This document shows, one piece after another, positions 44,801 to 56,009 of a DNA stretch of 64,000 nucleotides. Position 1 is the stretch's first letter; every line of letters begins with the position of its first letter. A program made the position numbers and the translations under genes. The notes beneath the pieces were generated by a model. It searched no databases. It saw nothing but the letters and a program-made list of their open reading frames with translations, and had not been told where the DNA came from. The DNA comes from Dastarcus helophoroides (Eukaryota; Arthropoda; Insecta; Coleoptera; Bothrideridae), in NCBI GenBank assembly GCA_028583605.1, contig CM053326.1, positions 2,721,072 through 2,785,071 of the forward strand, read 5' to 3'.

Positions 44801-45990
44801 GTTAAAATTTTCAAAACGGAGTCGAAATTTTTTGACACTTTGATCTTTCTAAATTTTGAGAAATATACGAAATATATAAAAAATTTAAGGATAAGGCAAA
44901 CATTTTCAAAAACTTTCAAATTTTCAAAAGAAGTCAAAATTTTGAAAATGAAGACATTTTCAAACAAATAGTTCAAAATTTTATAGTCCAAATTAAAAAA
45001 ATATCAAACCTTTGAAAAAGTAGACATATTAAAAAGATCTGACAATTATCAAGTTTCTAAAATAATTCGAAATTTTTAAAAAGTTTAAAGTTTGAATAAT
45101 TAAAAAATGTTCACTCCAATTATCAATAAAACCCATATTTTTCGAAGCTGGAATATTGAAAACAAGTCAAAAATTATCAGATAGGTCGAGGTTTTCAAAA
45201 GACCAAAATACTGAGAAGTTGAAAGTTTGAAAAAAGTTTAAATTTTTGGTAGTTAAAATTTTGAACCAAAGTTGAAAATTTTTCAAAAAAGATTGAAATT
45301 TTAGGTCAACAAAATTAAAATTTTGAAAATATGTAAAACTTTTCATTAAACGTCAAGATTTAAAAACAAAACGAAATTTTGAAAATATTTCTAAAATTAA
45401 AAAGTAACCAAATTAAAACAAAAATAGTCAAAAATGTGAAAAAAGTCGACATTTTATAAAATGTCTCCATTTCAAAAAATCGAAATTTTGCAAAAATAGT
45501 CGAAATTATTAAGAATCGAAATTTTCAATAAAAATATTATAATTTAAAAAAAAAATAATGAAATTTTGAAAAAGATCTAAAATTTAAAAAGTCAAATATC
45601 CAGTTTTAAAAAATTTTACATTTTCAGAAAAAATAACAATGTTCAAAGGATGAAAATTTTGAAAAAAGGTACTTAATTTCAAAAAAAAGACAAAAAAAAC
45701 ACCGTAAAGAGTATACACAGATTCTTGGAAAAGTCAATGCTTAAAAATAAAATAAAGTTGAAATTAAAAGAAAAAATTCCAAATTTTGGAATTCAATCGA
45801 AATTTGGAAAAAATCCAGTCTTTCGAAAAACCCGATATTATTCAAAAATTTTTATTGTCAAGTTTTCTAAGAAATCTAAAATTTTCGAAAAGTTACATTT
45901 TGAAAATGTCGAAATTTTAAAAAGTTAAGACTGACGAAATCCACATTTTGGATCCAACATAAAACATAAAACGCTAAACATTGTCGCAGC
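41881..45990 (+). mobile_element. AT-rich hAT-like element, copy B
   Basis: Opens with CAGTGGCGGCTCGCTTATAG and GGAACTGCAGCACCCCCAAT. It can be followed in parallel with copy A to AAAACGCTAAACATTGTCGC, where it stops about 30 bp before the expected right end. The copy is about 4.1 kb, entirely AT-rich and non-coding. It carries the same nested 400-bp segment as copy A (42886-43320). Confidence 0.75.
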
Positions 45991-46882
45991 ACCCTTGGCG
46001 CTGACAATGGTGTATCAGGCAGAGGCACGGACGTAACTTTGGCGGCATCATCTTAAATTAAAGACAAACAAACACATAATATTGCTCGCATGAGTACCTA
46101 TCTACTTATCTACTATAATAAATATAAATAAAATAAATAAATAAATGAATATTTCTCGACAATCAAACTTCGCCGTCTAGTCCCAAAATAAGCAGGGATT
46201 GTATTATGGGTACTAGACACCTGACGTGCAAAAGTGATGTATAGCATTTTAAATTTGAATTTGATATGGTACTAATATACTTTTTTCTGCAAATGCATAT
46301 TACACATACATAAACAAAAAGGTTTTTTTTTCAAAGCACCTTGTGGGAATCGAGCGATTACTGTATACAATAAAACAGTCACGTCATCTATGCGCCACAT
46401 CAAAATCGATGCAGGCGTTTCGGAGATTAAGAAAAAGACAGATAGAAATTAAAAAAGAAAATATTTTTTTTTATTTTGACATTACAAACAAACAAAAGTT
46501 ATATTTATTTGTATAGAAAATTACATAAAAAGTACATACCACTACATGAAGCGTTTTTTGAATCAGATTTTATAACACCTTCATCGACAAAATGACTGGT
46601 TTCTGTCTTTAATGATTCTTTGGAAATGGATGGTAGAGCCGTAAAATATTTACTTATTGTAGTTGTATTTTTATCACGTTCCTCTTCTTGTTTTCTTTTC
46701 TTTATTAAATTCTGGTGACCAGGTAATTTCTTTTTTTTTTACCTTGATTACTATCACTCATCGTGAAAATACATTAAAACAATCAGTAACACATAAACTA
46801 TATATTGTTTTTAGTGCTAGAACTTATTCTTATTATAAAAAATTAGTAGGCACCTTGCCCACACTTTCGATTGAATGATTGT
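45991..46882. other. Intergenic, nothing identified
   Basis: No supported feature between copy B and the gag remnant. If an internal pol region once followed gag on the minus strand, it is not visible here. Confidence 0.4.
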
Positions 46883-49357
46883 TCAATTGTTTTGGCTCTC
46901 AGCTTCAATCTCCAAAGCTCTAATCAGGGCCTCCCTCGATGTTCGGAAATTTGACAACCGTATCACTCTCTGGACTTCTGGGTCTCCTATTCCTTCCATG
47001 AAGATTCTAACTGCAGATACTAACTCCAGAAAATCGATTGGTGCTGTTGGGTAGACGACATATGCCAGTCTTTTCACGTCAACCTCAAATTCTTGCAGCG
47101 TTTCACCACTTTTCTGCCTTCTCACTAGTAGTTGCGACTGGACAACTTGCTGCAAACGGTGGTCTCCAAATTTCAGCTCTAAAGCCCTAACTAGCTCTTC
47201 ATAGTTAGCTTGTTCATGATCAGATAGTGTTCGGAGTAGTTCCAGAGCTTCTCCGCGCAGGGATATCATCAATGAGGTCGTCTTTTCGTCCTCCGTCCAC
47301 CGGTTGGACTTAGCAGCAGCTTCGAACTGCTTTCTGTAGGTCTGGAAGGATGTTTTTCCATCATAGGTCGGAGGTTTCATTTTTTGGGAAGAAATAGCAG
47401 ATACACCTTCGGATTCATGTTATGTAACTTGTCCACTTAGCAGCTCCTTCATCTTATTTCCAATGTTGTTGATCTTTTTCTGAGTTGGATTGTCCAAATC
47501 AAGAAGCTTGTTGTTGAGTTTGTCTTTTACTTCTCTAATTTCTTCTTTCATTCCTGTAATTTGTTCTTTCATTTTTTGCACTGAACCAAAAGTGAGCATA
47601 AATACAATGAAAAAGTTCGTAGCGCAGATGAAATATTTCGTTAAAATTGGTCCTACATAAAGGTTCATTGGGCTAACGAAACTTAGTTCGTCACTTAATG
47701 TAATAAAATTTCAACGAATTCCGTTCATTTTTTAATGTCATATATTTGTTGATTCAATGATCATTCGTTATTTATTTTATGAATACAATTCGTAATTTTT
47801 ATGAATTGTAATAATTGGTTGAATAAACAAGAGCATTGATGCAATGAATCTTATTCTTTAGTACAACGATTATTAGATATTTCTATTACCAAAGTGTTCA
47901 TTGTTTTTATGAATTTTGATAATTGCTGGAATGAATAAGGTTGTCATTGTAACGAATTTAATTGAAAAATAATAGTATACAAAATTTTATTAATATAATA
48001 ATGTTAAATCATCAATTTGTCCTCATATGCAACATGTAAAAAGTTGAATTTGGAGATTTTTCCATTTTAGATTGTGGTTCCTCGATGTATGTAGATGTTT
48101 CACAAGAAGTAAACAATAATTTCCGCTAATCTTTGATGCTTCTTTCATTATTTGCTTCCTTTTTCATTATCAGATTCGTTTTTATGCAGTATCGATGCAT
48201 TGTCCACGTCCATCTGATCGTATGTGTACCTACCAAACATAATTCAATAATATTGATTGCAAAATTACCTTAAAATATTAAAACCAAATAGGTAACTAAT
48301 ACTTACTTTTAGAAATATTTCCCTTGGTTTTGAGATACTCCAATGAAACCTTGATATTTTTTTCACATGATGAAGTTATCCAGAAAAATAAGTATGTCGT
48401 TTATTATGTTGTTCCAAGTATTTATCCATTTGTGTGATCGAGAACAACGTTATTCAATTTGTAAGGAAGAGAAAATAAAGAAAGTGCTAGATTTATTTAA
48501 ACCATACGTACCATCATGTCGGGATTTACAAAAAGCGCCATTTTTCCGCTGATGTTTTGCTTCTAAATGATTTCGAATATGGTTAAGTGAAATTGCACCT
48601 TATAATAACTGTAACAGAAATAATTGAACTAGGCAAAATTTTATATTTAATAATAATAGTTACCTTTTCCTTTTTAAACATTTAGTAAATATTTCACAGA
48701 AAGCCCTCACTGTATCGTTTCGTTTATCTGCAAACGACTGAACCAAACTGAGTTCTTATTTTGCAGGTAGTAAACGAAATGGTAATGGCAAGATGGCAAG
48801 CACATGTACTTTCTCATTATAAGTTAACAAATCCTGGGTTCAATTGATTCTTTCGTTATTGCAACGTATGATTTTCAATAATTTATGTTTTTTGTTCGTT
48901 ACGACAATGAATCATAAAACATTAAACTAGAAACAGATTATCATACAATACTTTACTACGTTATTACAATGAACAAATTTTATAAAACTGTTCGTAAACT
49001 GGTAGTGAACGTAATTCTTTTATCCAATAAAATAGTTCATTGGATTTATGAAAATTTTGTTGTTAAAATTAATCTTTTACATCCAACCATTCATTAGTAC
49101 AATGAATGGTAATTTATTTTGACAATGAACTCCATCATGAAATTTCATGAAAAAAATCATTGTCTCGATAAAATCTTGTCAAAAACCACTTGTTATTGAT
49201 ATTATAAACAGTATTTTTTTCAGTGTGCAACGTCTAGTCCCATCTTTTCTGTTATATTTGCTAATAGACTATGCAATTCTTGTTTGTCTACATTCCTTCT
49301 CTGTTCTTCTCCTTTTTCTTGTCGTCTTCGTTCTTTCTCATATCCTCCTTTCTTCAT
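46883..49357 (-). pseudogene. LTR-retrotransposon gag, split by an insertion
   Basis: On the minus strand gag starts with a charged coil (ATG at about 49357, MKKGGYEKERRRQEKGEE) and reaches MGLDVA at 49228. A 1.6-kb element intervenes, then QKMKEQITGMKEEIREVKDK (from 47580) continues. An in-frame TAA stands at about 47420, then SQKMKPPTYDGKTSFQTYRK and a capsid-like domain with FKFGDHRLQQ-type wording (here LELKFGDHRLQQVVQSQL) run to 46883. Gag proteins of gypsy-type elements have this order: N-terminal coil, a PP-YDG-K start and a retrotrans_gag fold. No zinc knuckle, protease or reverse transcriptase follows. It is a broken fragment. Confidence 0.75.
47582..49224. mobile_element. Element inserted in gag, with CACTGAA ends and AATGAA/TTCGTT words
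   Basis: Ends CACTGAACCAAAAG and the inverse of CACTGAAAAAAATACTG, with TGCA (or TG) on both sides. About 450 bp at the left and 300 bp at the right are packed with diverged aatgaa, ttcatt, aacgaa and ttcgtt words. The middle (about 48000-48880) is different and holds an unrecognised open frame at 48367-48552. Removing the element reunites the coil of gag, apart from one base in an A run. No superfamily can be assigned. Confidence 0.65.
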
Positions 49358-49369
49358 AAATATAATCTC

Positions 49370-50105
49370 AAAATTCCAGGATTGGAAATAAGGAGTGGGA
49401 TCGAATTTCCTAATTGGAATCCATAATTGTACCCAAATATTTGATTTCTTTGTTATAAGGAATGTTTTCTCGATTTACAGTAATTAGTATGTTTTAATAT
49501 TTACAGAACTTATTCTTGACTTCTTGAATAAGCAAAATTTGGATTTACTTACATTTAGACTTAATTTATTATCACCGAGCCAATTAAATAAATTTAAATC
49601 TACTTGCATTTGATGTAGGTTTTTTCCTACTGTCTAGAATCATGTCGTCCGCAAACAAAATAAGTTTACATTTATAAGTCACGTTTATCATATCATTGAT
49701 GTACAATAAGAATAATAATGGACCAAAAAACGGTTCCTTGCGGTACACCCTATTTTACATTTACAGCTTTAGACAGAGAATTTTTATACATTACACGTCA
49801 TTACATTAAACTGTCAACAGCTTCCACAAATCTGGGAAGATACCACTAGTAAAAGATGATGAGTTTATGATGTCCAATAGACGACCCCAACAGCATAGGA
49901 GACATCACTCCCATATTTTTTTGACTTTTTAGTGTTTTCTTCATTTTCGCCATGGTTATTGTTTCAAAATTGGAAAACACGTTGTTGGGTATATGGGTCC
50001 TGGTAATATTGGGTATGACTAGCTGTGTGTGGTATATTTTGGATAATACTCACGATGCTATCAACGAAGTATCTGTCAAATTTGTGTGCTACTTCCAAAG
50101 ATCTC
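49370..50105 (-). pseudogene. LINE reverse transcriptase fragment
   Basis: Minus strand: VAHKFDRYFVDSIVSI (about 50080), then a stretch with deletions, then FGPLLFLLYINDMINV (about 49720), LILFADDMILDS with the FADD catalytic motif (about 49645) and LFNWLGDNKLSLNVSKS (about 49570). Several frameshifts and missing RT blocks make it non-functional. The wording fits a CR1/jockey-type LINE, different from the one at 33075. It abuts the gag start at 49357. Confidence 0.75.
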
Positions 50106-50116
50106 TCGAGAGCTCT

Positions 50117-50215
50117 AGAACAAACTTTGTTGTGTTTTTTAATTTTTCCTGGTTTCAGGGGACAAGATTTGTATTTCAATTTTTGAAGATAACCAAGGAC
50201 CAGTACGTTCCACCC
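50117..50215 (+). repeat. W repeat beginning at the predicted cleavage site
   Basis: Begins AGAACAAACTTTGTTGTG, corresponding to AGAGCAACC in full copies, and ends CCAGTACGTTCCACC followed by an A run. The ribozyme head upstream is absent. Confidence 0.8.
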
Positions 50216-50244
50216 AAAAAAATACTAATATATTGTACTTAAAA

Positions 50245-50332
50245 AATAAGACGTGTCATTCTTCACGAAAAGCTGTGTTTCTAAGACGTCATAGGGTTTC
50301 AGAGTGGATTATACTTTAGAAAAATAAGACTT
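50245..50332 (+). repeat. Host tandem repeat at the Sola-like insertion site
   Basis: AATAAGACGTGTCATTCTTC at about 50246 resembles AATAAGACTT at 50323 joined to GCCATTCTTCAAGGAAAGC at 53660. The transposon thus entered the second of two similar units about 78 bp apart. Confidence 0.6.
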
Positions 50333-50712
50333 CGTCACCCTAATATTACAAGGTCCTATGTAACATTTTTGAATATTTCAAGTTCTTGGTGTAACATTGT
50401 CCTGTGTGACATAAATTATGTTACAATTATCGAACGAACACTTGAGCTCTCATAGAACTCTGTTAATCCTGTGGAAATCAAAGGTGTATCTCAAAAATAA
50501 TAAGTCATGTGTATACCAAGGGTGTATGTTAAACATAGAACTTCGTAATTTATTTTTTTTAATAAAAATACTATTACTTAGTCCTATGTTGTAACATACA
50601 ACCTTCTTATTCCATTTTCTACAAATTCTGAGTTATGTTACATTGTTTAGTTCTAAATTGTGGGAGCATGTAATTAACGGTTTCTGGCAGTGTTTTGTTT
50701 TAAAATATCAAA

Positions 50713-53425
50713 ATGAATGATAGTGATTCAAGTGATGGCCACGGCTATGACTCTAATAAAGATGGGGAATTCCTACCACATCAAAAAACATCAAAATAAG
50801 TAGTCAGGTAAAAGATTATTTTGTAAATTAGGTTAGGAGGCTTGAAGCAATATTTTTTTTAGAATAAAAATTCGCGGCCACTATTGCCACATTCCCAAGT
50901 CTTCCCAATCTTCAAGTAGCAGTAGCAGTGAAAGTGATAATTCTATTTTAGAATCTGATTTAAGGAGGTATAATATTATATATTTTTGGTACGAAAAATA
51001 GTTAGCTTAATACTTAGTAACTAGGTATTAAGCTAACTGTTTTTGGTACCAAAAATATACAATATTATACCTTCTTAAATCAAATTCTATTTCTAAAAAA
51101 CACAACAACAACGGTTGTTTTTGTGTTTTTTAGAAATAAACCTGGCTGCTCTGAGATTAAGAATTTAACCATAAATCGAGCCTTAAATAATAGGCATGAT
51201 TTCAAATCCAAAAATCTGCAAATGCAATCTGATGCAAGTAAAGATGCTTCTTCAAATTTACAAACTGATTCCAGCAGGTAATGGCCTCGGTTATAGCCTA
51301 ATCTTGGTGTTGGAAATATTTTTCATTTAAATTTTTTTTAGAAGTCGGCCTGGTTGTTCCATGATCCCAGTACTAGGGACTTCAACGAGAAAACAAGTTT
51401 CAGTAAACAATAAAATTCAGATCGAAGAAGTATCTGAAGAAGAACCCCGTCCCCAGGATTCTGAGGGTGACCATATCGCAGAGATCGAAGAAGCATCTGA
51501 AGAAGAACCTCGTCCCCAGGATTTTGAGGGTGACCATATCGCAGAAAATTCCCAAAATCCAACTACTGGTTCTAGAGAAGATATAATCGATGAAACAAAA
51601 AAAAATAGTGACACGAAAACGGAAGAGTAATACTTCAGAATGGGCATGTAACGCAAGAAAAGCAAGATTTGATCGGGGCCTTGACTATATTTCTTCCCGA
51701 AAAAAAGCAGTTCCGGCAAAAGAAATTAAAAATACAAAAGATTGTATCCAGAAATGCTTATTTAAGTGCTCTCGCAAAATAAATGACGATCAAAGAAAGG
51801 ACATTTATAAAAATTATTAATTGCTTTCTGCTACTGAAAAGAGGAATTATATTTTCAACACCACCGAAGTTGACGTTCCTTGGAGAAGAAGAAAAGGCAA
51901 TAATAATGAAAATTCTAGAAAGAGTAGAACCTTTAGGTTTTACTTTAAGTTGAATGGACATAAAATTCAAGTATGCAAAGCTTTTTACACTGGGATGTTA
52001 TGTATTAGCCAGAAACCAATTTATACAGTTTATGCAAATAAAACCTTGACCAATATATTACGTGAAAGTAAGCAAGGGAAACATCAAAAACGGGTAACAT
52101 CACCTGAAGATAGTGATTTCGTCAAGCTGCATATTAACTTGATTCCGCGAGTGGAATCACATTATTGCCGCAAAAAAAGCAACAAAGAATATTTCGAAAG
52201 CGAAATGAGCATTAAAAAGTTGTATGAATTGTATTTGGAATATGCAAATGATCATCAAAAAACTCCGGTTTCATTTTGCGTATATAGAAAAATATTTTGC
52301 AATTTATTTAACATAGCCTTTCATAAACCACGAAAAGATAGATGCGATACTTGCGAAGAAATTAAAGTGAAGAAAGAAGAGAATACGATGGATAAAAATT
52401 CAGAAAGAAAGCATATAGATCATTTGAAAGAAAAAGAATACATGAGGGAACAGAAACAAAAAGATAAGGAAAGTGGAAAGCCCATATTATGTTTTGATCT
52501 CGAAAACGTGTTAACTTGCCCAAAGGCAGATATAAAAAACTTTTTTTATAAGAGCAAATTGTATGTTTACAATAAGACTGGTCACCTGTCTGTCGGAAAA
52601 AAAGTTTATTGTGCGATATGGACCGAGGCTTTACATGGGAGAACAGGAAATGACATGGCAAGCGCAGTCTATAAAATATTGGATAAAATAATGGAAGACC
52701 ATTCAGAATTTACAGAAATAATTTTGTGGAGCGATAGCTGCGTTCCTCAAAACAGAAACAGTCTTATGAGCTATGCTCTCTCTCACCTTATTCAAACCCA
52801 CAAAAATCTATAAAATATTACAATGAAATTTTCTGTTCCAGGATATTCTTGTATTCAAGAAGTAGATGCCATCCACAGCTCTATAGAAAGGTCATTAAAC
52901 AAAGTAGAATATTATTCCCCGATATCACTTCTTCGGTTTCTACTGAAAGTAAACCGACGAAAACCCTACACAATAATTCAAATGAAGAAACAAGACTTCA
53001 TAGATTTTCAGTCCTACTCAAGTCAATTGAACTACAACACTGTCCCATTCTCAAAAATTGTATCTTTACAATTTTCAAAAAACTTTTATGAGCTCAAGTA
53101 TAAAGAATCTTTTGAACCGACAGGAGAATCTGAGGTATTTAAGACCGTAAACTTGCATCAACAAAATTTGCGAAAAGCTCACGTTACGGCCGAAACAGAA
53201 CCGACCATTCCTTTGCAATTAAAAAAGTATGATAAAATTGTTGCACTGCCACAAGCTAAGTTGGATGCAATAAAATCCATGTATAAGTGGATTTCTAAAA
53301 TGGATAGGCAATATTATGATTCAATTTTGAATAAAAAAAAGTTAGGTTTTGTTTATTTTGTTTTTAGGAAATATTATTCAGTTCCAAAGTTCTATGTTAC
53401 CTCTATTGAAAAAAAAAAGGTTTAA
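50713..53425 (+). pseudogene. Sola-like transposase, inactivated
   Basis: Probable small exons: 50713-50800 (MNDSDSSDGHGYDSNKDGEF), about 50863-50966 and about 51132-51280, then the main exon from about 51342. The last two start with similar RNKPGCS and RSRPGCS wording. Further on: a doubled acidic repeat EEEPRPQD, SEWACNARKARFDRGLDY, a CFKCSRKI-like cysteine pair, RKDRCDTCEE, ICFDLENVLTCPK-type wording (first likely catalytic D), IILWSDSCVPQNRN (second D) and GYSCIQEVDAIHS (likely catalytic E), ending at 53425. Breaks: a frameshift in an A run near 51600, an in-frame stop at 51818-51820 and another at 52811-52813. The remaining length suits a full transposase, so decay is recent. Confidence 0.75.
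50949..51094. repeat. Palindromic insertion at an exon edge of the transposase
   Basis: GATTTAAGGAGGTATAATAT and its inverse near 51060-51080 form a nearly perfect hairpin of about 145 bp around TACTTAGTAACTAGGTATTA. It includes the end of a coding exon and its inverted duplicate, so the second intron has been extended by a fold-back duplication of exon sequence. Confidence 0.75.
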
Positions 53426-53685
53426 GAATATCAGAGTTCTATGTTTTTTTTTTAAATAAATGTTTTTTTTTTGAGTTTTACATTGTTTGGGATGTTTTTA
53501 TTAAAAGCACCTTGATTGCCCCGAATAAAACACCCTATGAAAGAAAATTTAAACAAATACCAAACTGACTGACTTGGACCTGGGGTCATTTTTTTTAACA
53601 AATTTTTCTCAAAATTCATAATTGTAACATAAGACCTTGTAATATTAGGGTGACGACTTGCCATTCTTCAAGGAAAGCTACGCTT

Positions 53686-54480
53686 CCGTAGCTTTCATGG
53701 ACAAAACACTATTGCTATTAGAAGAGATACGCAGGTGGAGAAATTATTCACCGGTTCGAAACGCCTGTCGAATGTTTACAAGTAATTAGGGCTAAACTTC
53801 GGTCGAAGCTTTCAGATATTTAATATTCTAATATGTACGAAGTACCACTCTAGCCAGGAATCGCACCCTAACTTAACCAGATAGAAATTATGGTTATACG
53901 AATAAATTATTCACTTATTCTTTTAAATAGTGTAAAAAATCCACATTATCTGAATCGAATGAAGTGACAACGCGTAATAAAACTTTAAATTTCGAATGAA
54001 TATTATTGAAAATACTTTTACTGCTATTTATTACAGACATACAACGATTTAACTTAATATTGCATTTTAACTGAAATGCTTTATCTATCGAAGGTCCCAG
54101 TTTTATTTTCGAACAAACATTATTAAATGAAATTGATTGTGCAGCGGAAGTATCATAAATCTCAATCCACCACGCAGTCATTTCGCTTAATTTGAACCAG
54201 AAAAATAAATGTTTACCTTTCTTTGAAATTTTTAACCCTCATATCGGCTATTAAGATATTTATGAACATCCCTTCAGAGACATCAATAGGAAGCAACTTA
54301 AGCTTTATTAATAGCAGTTGTTTTCGTTATAAATGTTTTTTCTAAGTAAGAAAACAATGTTAAGCAAGAGCTGAAATCTTTTTTAAATTCTCTGCATACA
54401 GTATACAATAAATTTTAAATTAATCGTATGGGCAGTTTTGAGACCTCTCAGAAAGTTACTGATATGACATTCTGTATCTC
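53686..54480. other. Intergenic with one small unknown open frame
   Basis: The minus strand at 54181-53915 has an open frame of 88 codons starting MTAWWIEIYDTSAAQS. It looks more protein-like than the repeats, but has no recognisable domain, splice context or partner. Nothing else was seen. Confidence 0.25.
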
Positions 54481-54486
54481 CCCGAA

Positions 54487-54580
54487 GATGATATCTTGGC
54501 TATCGAAACGCGTTGCAGCAACTTTTGTTGTATTTTTTATTTTTCTCGGTTTCACAGGACACAATTTGTATAACAAGTGG
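54487..54580 (+). repeat. W repeat, diverged copy
   Basis: GAAGATGATATCTTGGCTAT followed by CGAAACGCGTTGCAGCAAC and TTTTGTTGTATTTTTTATTT keeps the ribozyme-like head and first half of the body. The core C3/U4 are lost (CCCGAAGA). Confidence 0.7.
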
Positions 54581-55990
54581 AAATCCACAGTCAAATTTAA
54601 AAAAAATCGGAAACTGAACATTATTAAAAACGAATTTCGAAAAATACCATCAAAATCTCGAGAAAATGATCGACATTTCTAGAAAATATTCAAATTTACA
54701 AGAAAAGTTCAGAAAAAGTTGTAGTTTAGAGAAGAGGTCAACATTTTCGGCAAATCAAATTTCCTTCTGGAAAAATTTGAAAACTATCGAAAAATCGAAA
54801 AAGGACAACATTTTCGAAGGTCGAATTTTCTGAAAAAAAAGTCGAATTTCAAAATAAAATTGCAATTCGGCAAAAATATTCTGTTCGAAATATTTACTTT
54901 TTAATTTAAACGTTAACGTAATATTTACATTTCGGTAATGAAACTCAATTTTTTGCTCTAAATACAAAAATATTTTTTCAACCTGGTTGCCTTCTTATTA
55001 ACATTCCGATCGAATTTAGAGAACATAAATGAATTTAGAGAAAGCAGAAATTTAAAAAAAAAACAATTTCGGGGAAAAAGTCTACAATTCTAGAAACATA
55101 AAATATTTCGAGATAAAAGTCGAAATGTCGAAAAGAAAGCAAATTTTGAGATGGGTACAATTTGAAATTTCCGGAGAGTGTAATTTAAAAAAGTCGAAAT
55201 ACTATATATAGAAAAAAAAGAATATTGTAACGCATAAAATACCGGAAAGCCGACCCTGCCACTTGGCACGGCGAATATCGCGTGTTTCCGAAGAGAGTTC
55301 GGCATGTCATAATCTAGATACCCGCGTTCGTTGTTGTAACCTAACCTAACCTAGCATAATAAAATCCCGCATAACATAGTTTTTCTCTGTTATTTCTGAA
55401 AACCCCAAAAAATCTACACTAACCACCCAGTTAGTTATAATATTAAGAAAAGTAACAGAATTTCGAAACAACATGAATACGTATTGAGAAAAATGGCGAA
55501 ATTTCTAAAAAAACCGATATTTTAAAAAACATTCCAAAAAAAAACAATTTTGAGAATAAAAACGAAGTTTCGAATTTTTGATAACAAGGAAACTTTTAAA
55601 AAGACAGATTTGAAGAAGAAAAGTCAAGATTTCGATAAAAAGACGAATTTCAAGCAAAGAGTCGAAACGTTCAGAAATATTTGGAATAAAATTTTGAGAT
55701 AAAAATCAAGATTTCGAAAAAAAAGCAAACTCTGAGAAACTAGTCAAAATGTTTGGAAAATTAGATTCTATAAGGTTGAAATTTTTATAAAAATCCAAAT
55801 GTTAAGAAAAATAAAGAAATTTGTAGAAGTAGGCGAAATTTTGAGAAATCGGTTTGAAATATTCATAGAATTTCAAATCGGAGACTGAAGTGGTTTTGAG
55901 CCAATCAAAACCAAAACAAAAGTATGTTAATGTAAAATAAAGACATAATTAGAAACTATCCAAGTTCATTTTTTTAAGAAAAATCAGGTA
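54581..55990. repeat. AT-rich degenerate sequence, with a short telomere-like run
   Basis: Decayed gaaaatttc/tcgaaattt words throughout. At about 55337-55353 three CCTAA units occur (AACCTAACCTAACCTAG), matching the common insect telomere repeat TTAGG, but too short to be more than chance or a relic. Confidence 0.5.
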
Positions 55991-56009
55991 TGCTGGTGAT
56001 TTCAGTAGT

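Larger units (their letters stand above)
50333..53655 (+). mobile_element. Sola-like DNA transposon with complete ends
   Basis: A 3.3-kb element with 33-bp inverted ends starting CGTCACCCTAATATTACAAG (two mismatches). It is flanked by a perfect ACTT at 50329-50332 and 53656-53659. It holds the transposase pseudogene below and an internal palindrome. Four-base target duplication, several small 5' exons and the protein motifs point to the Sola superfamily (Sola1/2), my own assignment without a search. Confidence 0.85.

Noticed and set aside
55337..55353. Interstitial telomere repeat (CCTAA x3)
   Set aside because: Only three units in an AT-rich genome; too short to argue for a telomere relic, noted within the region entry only.
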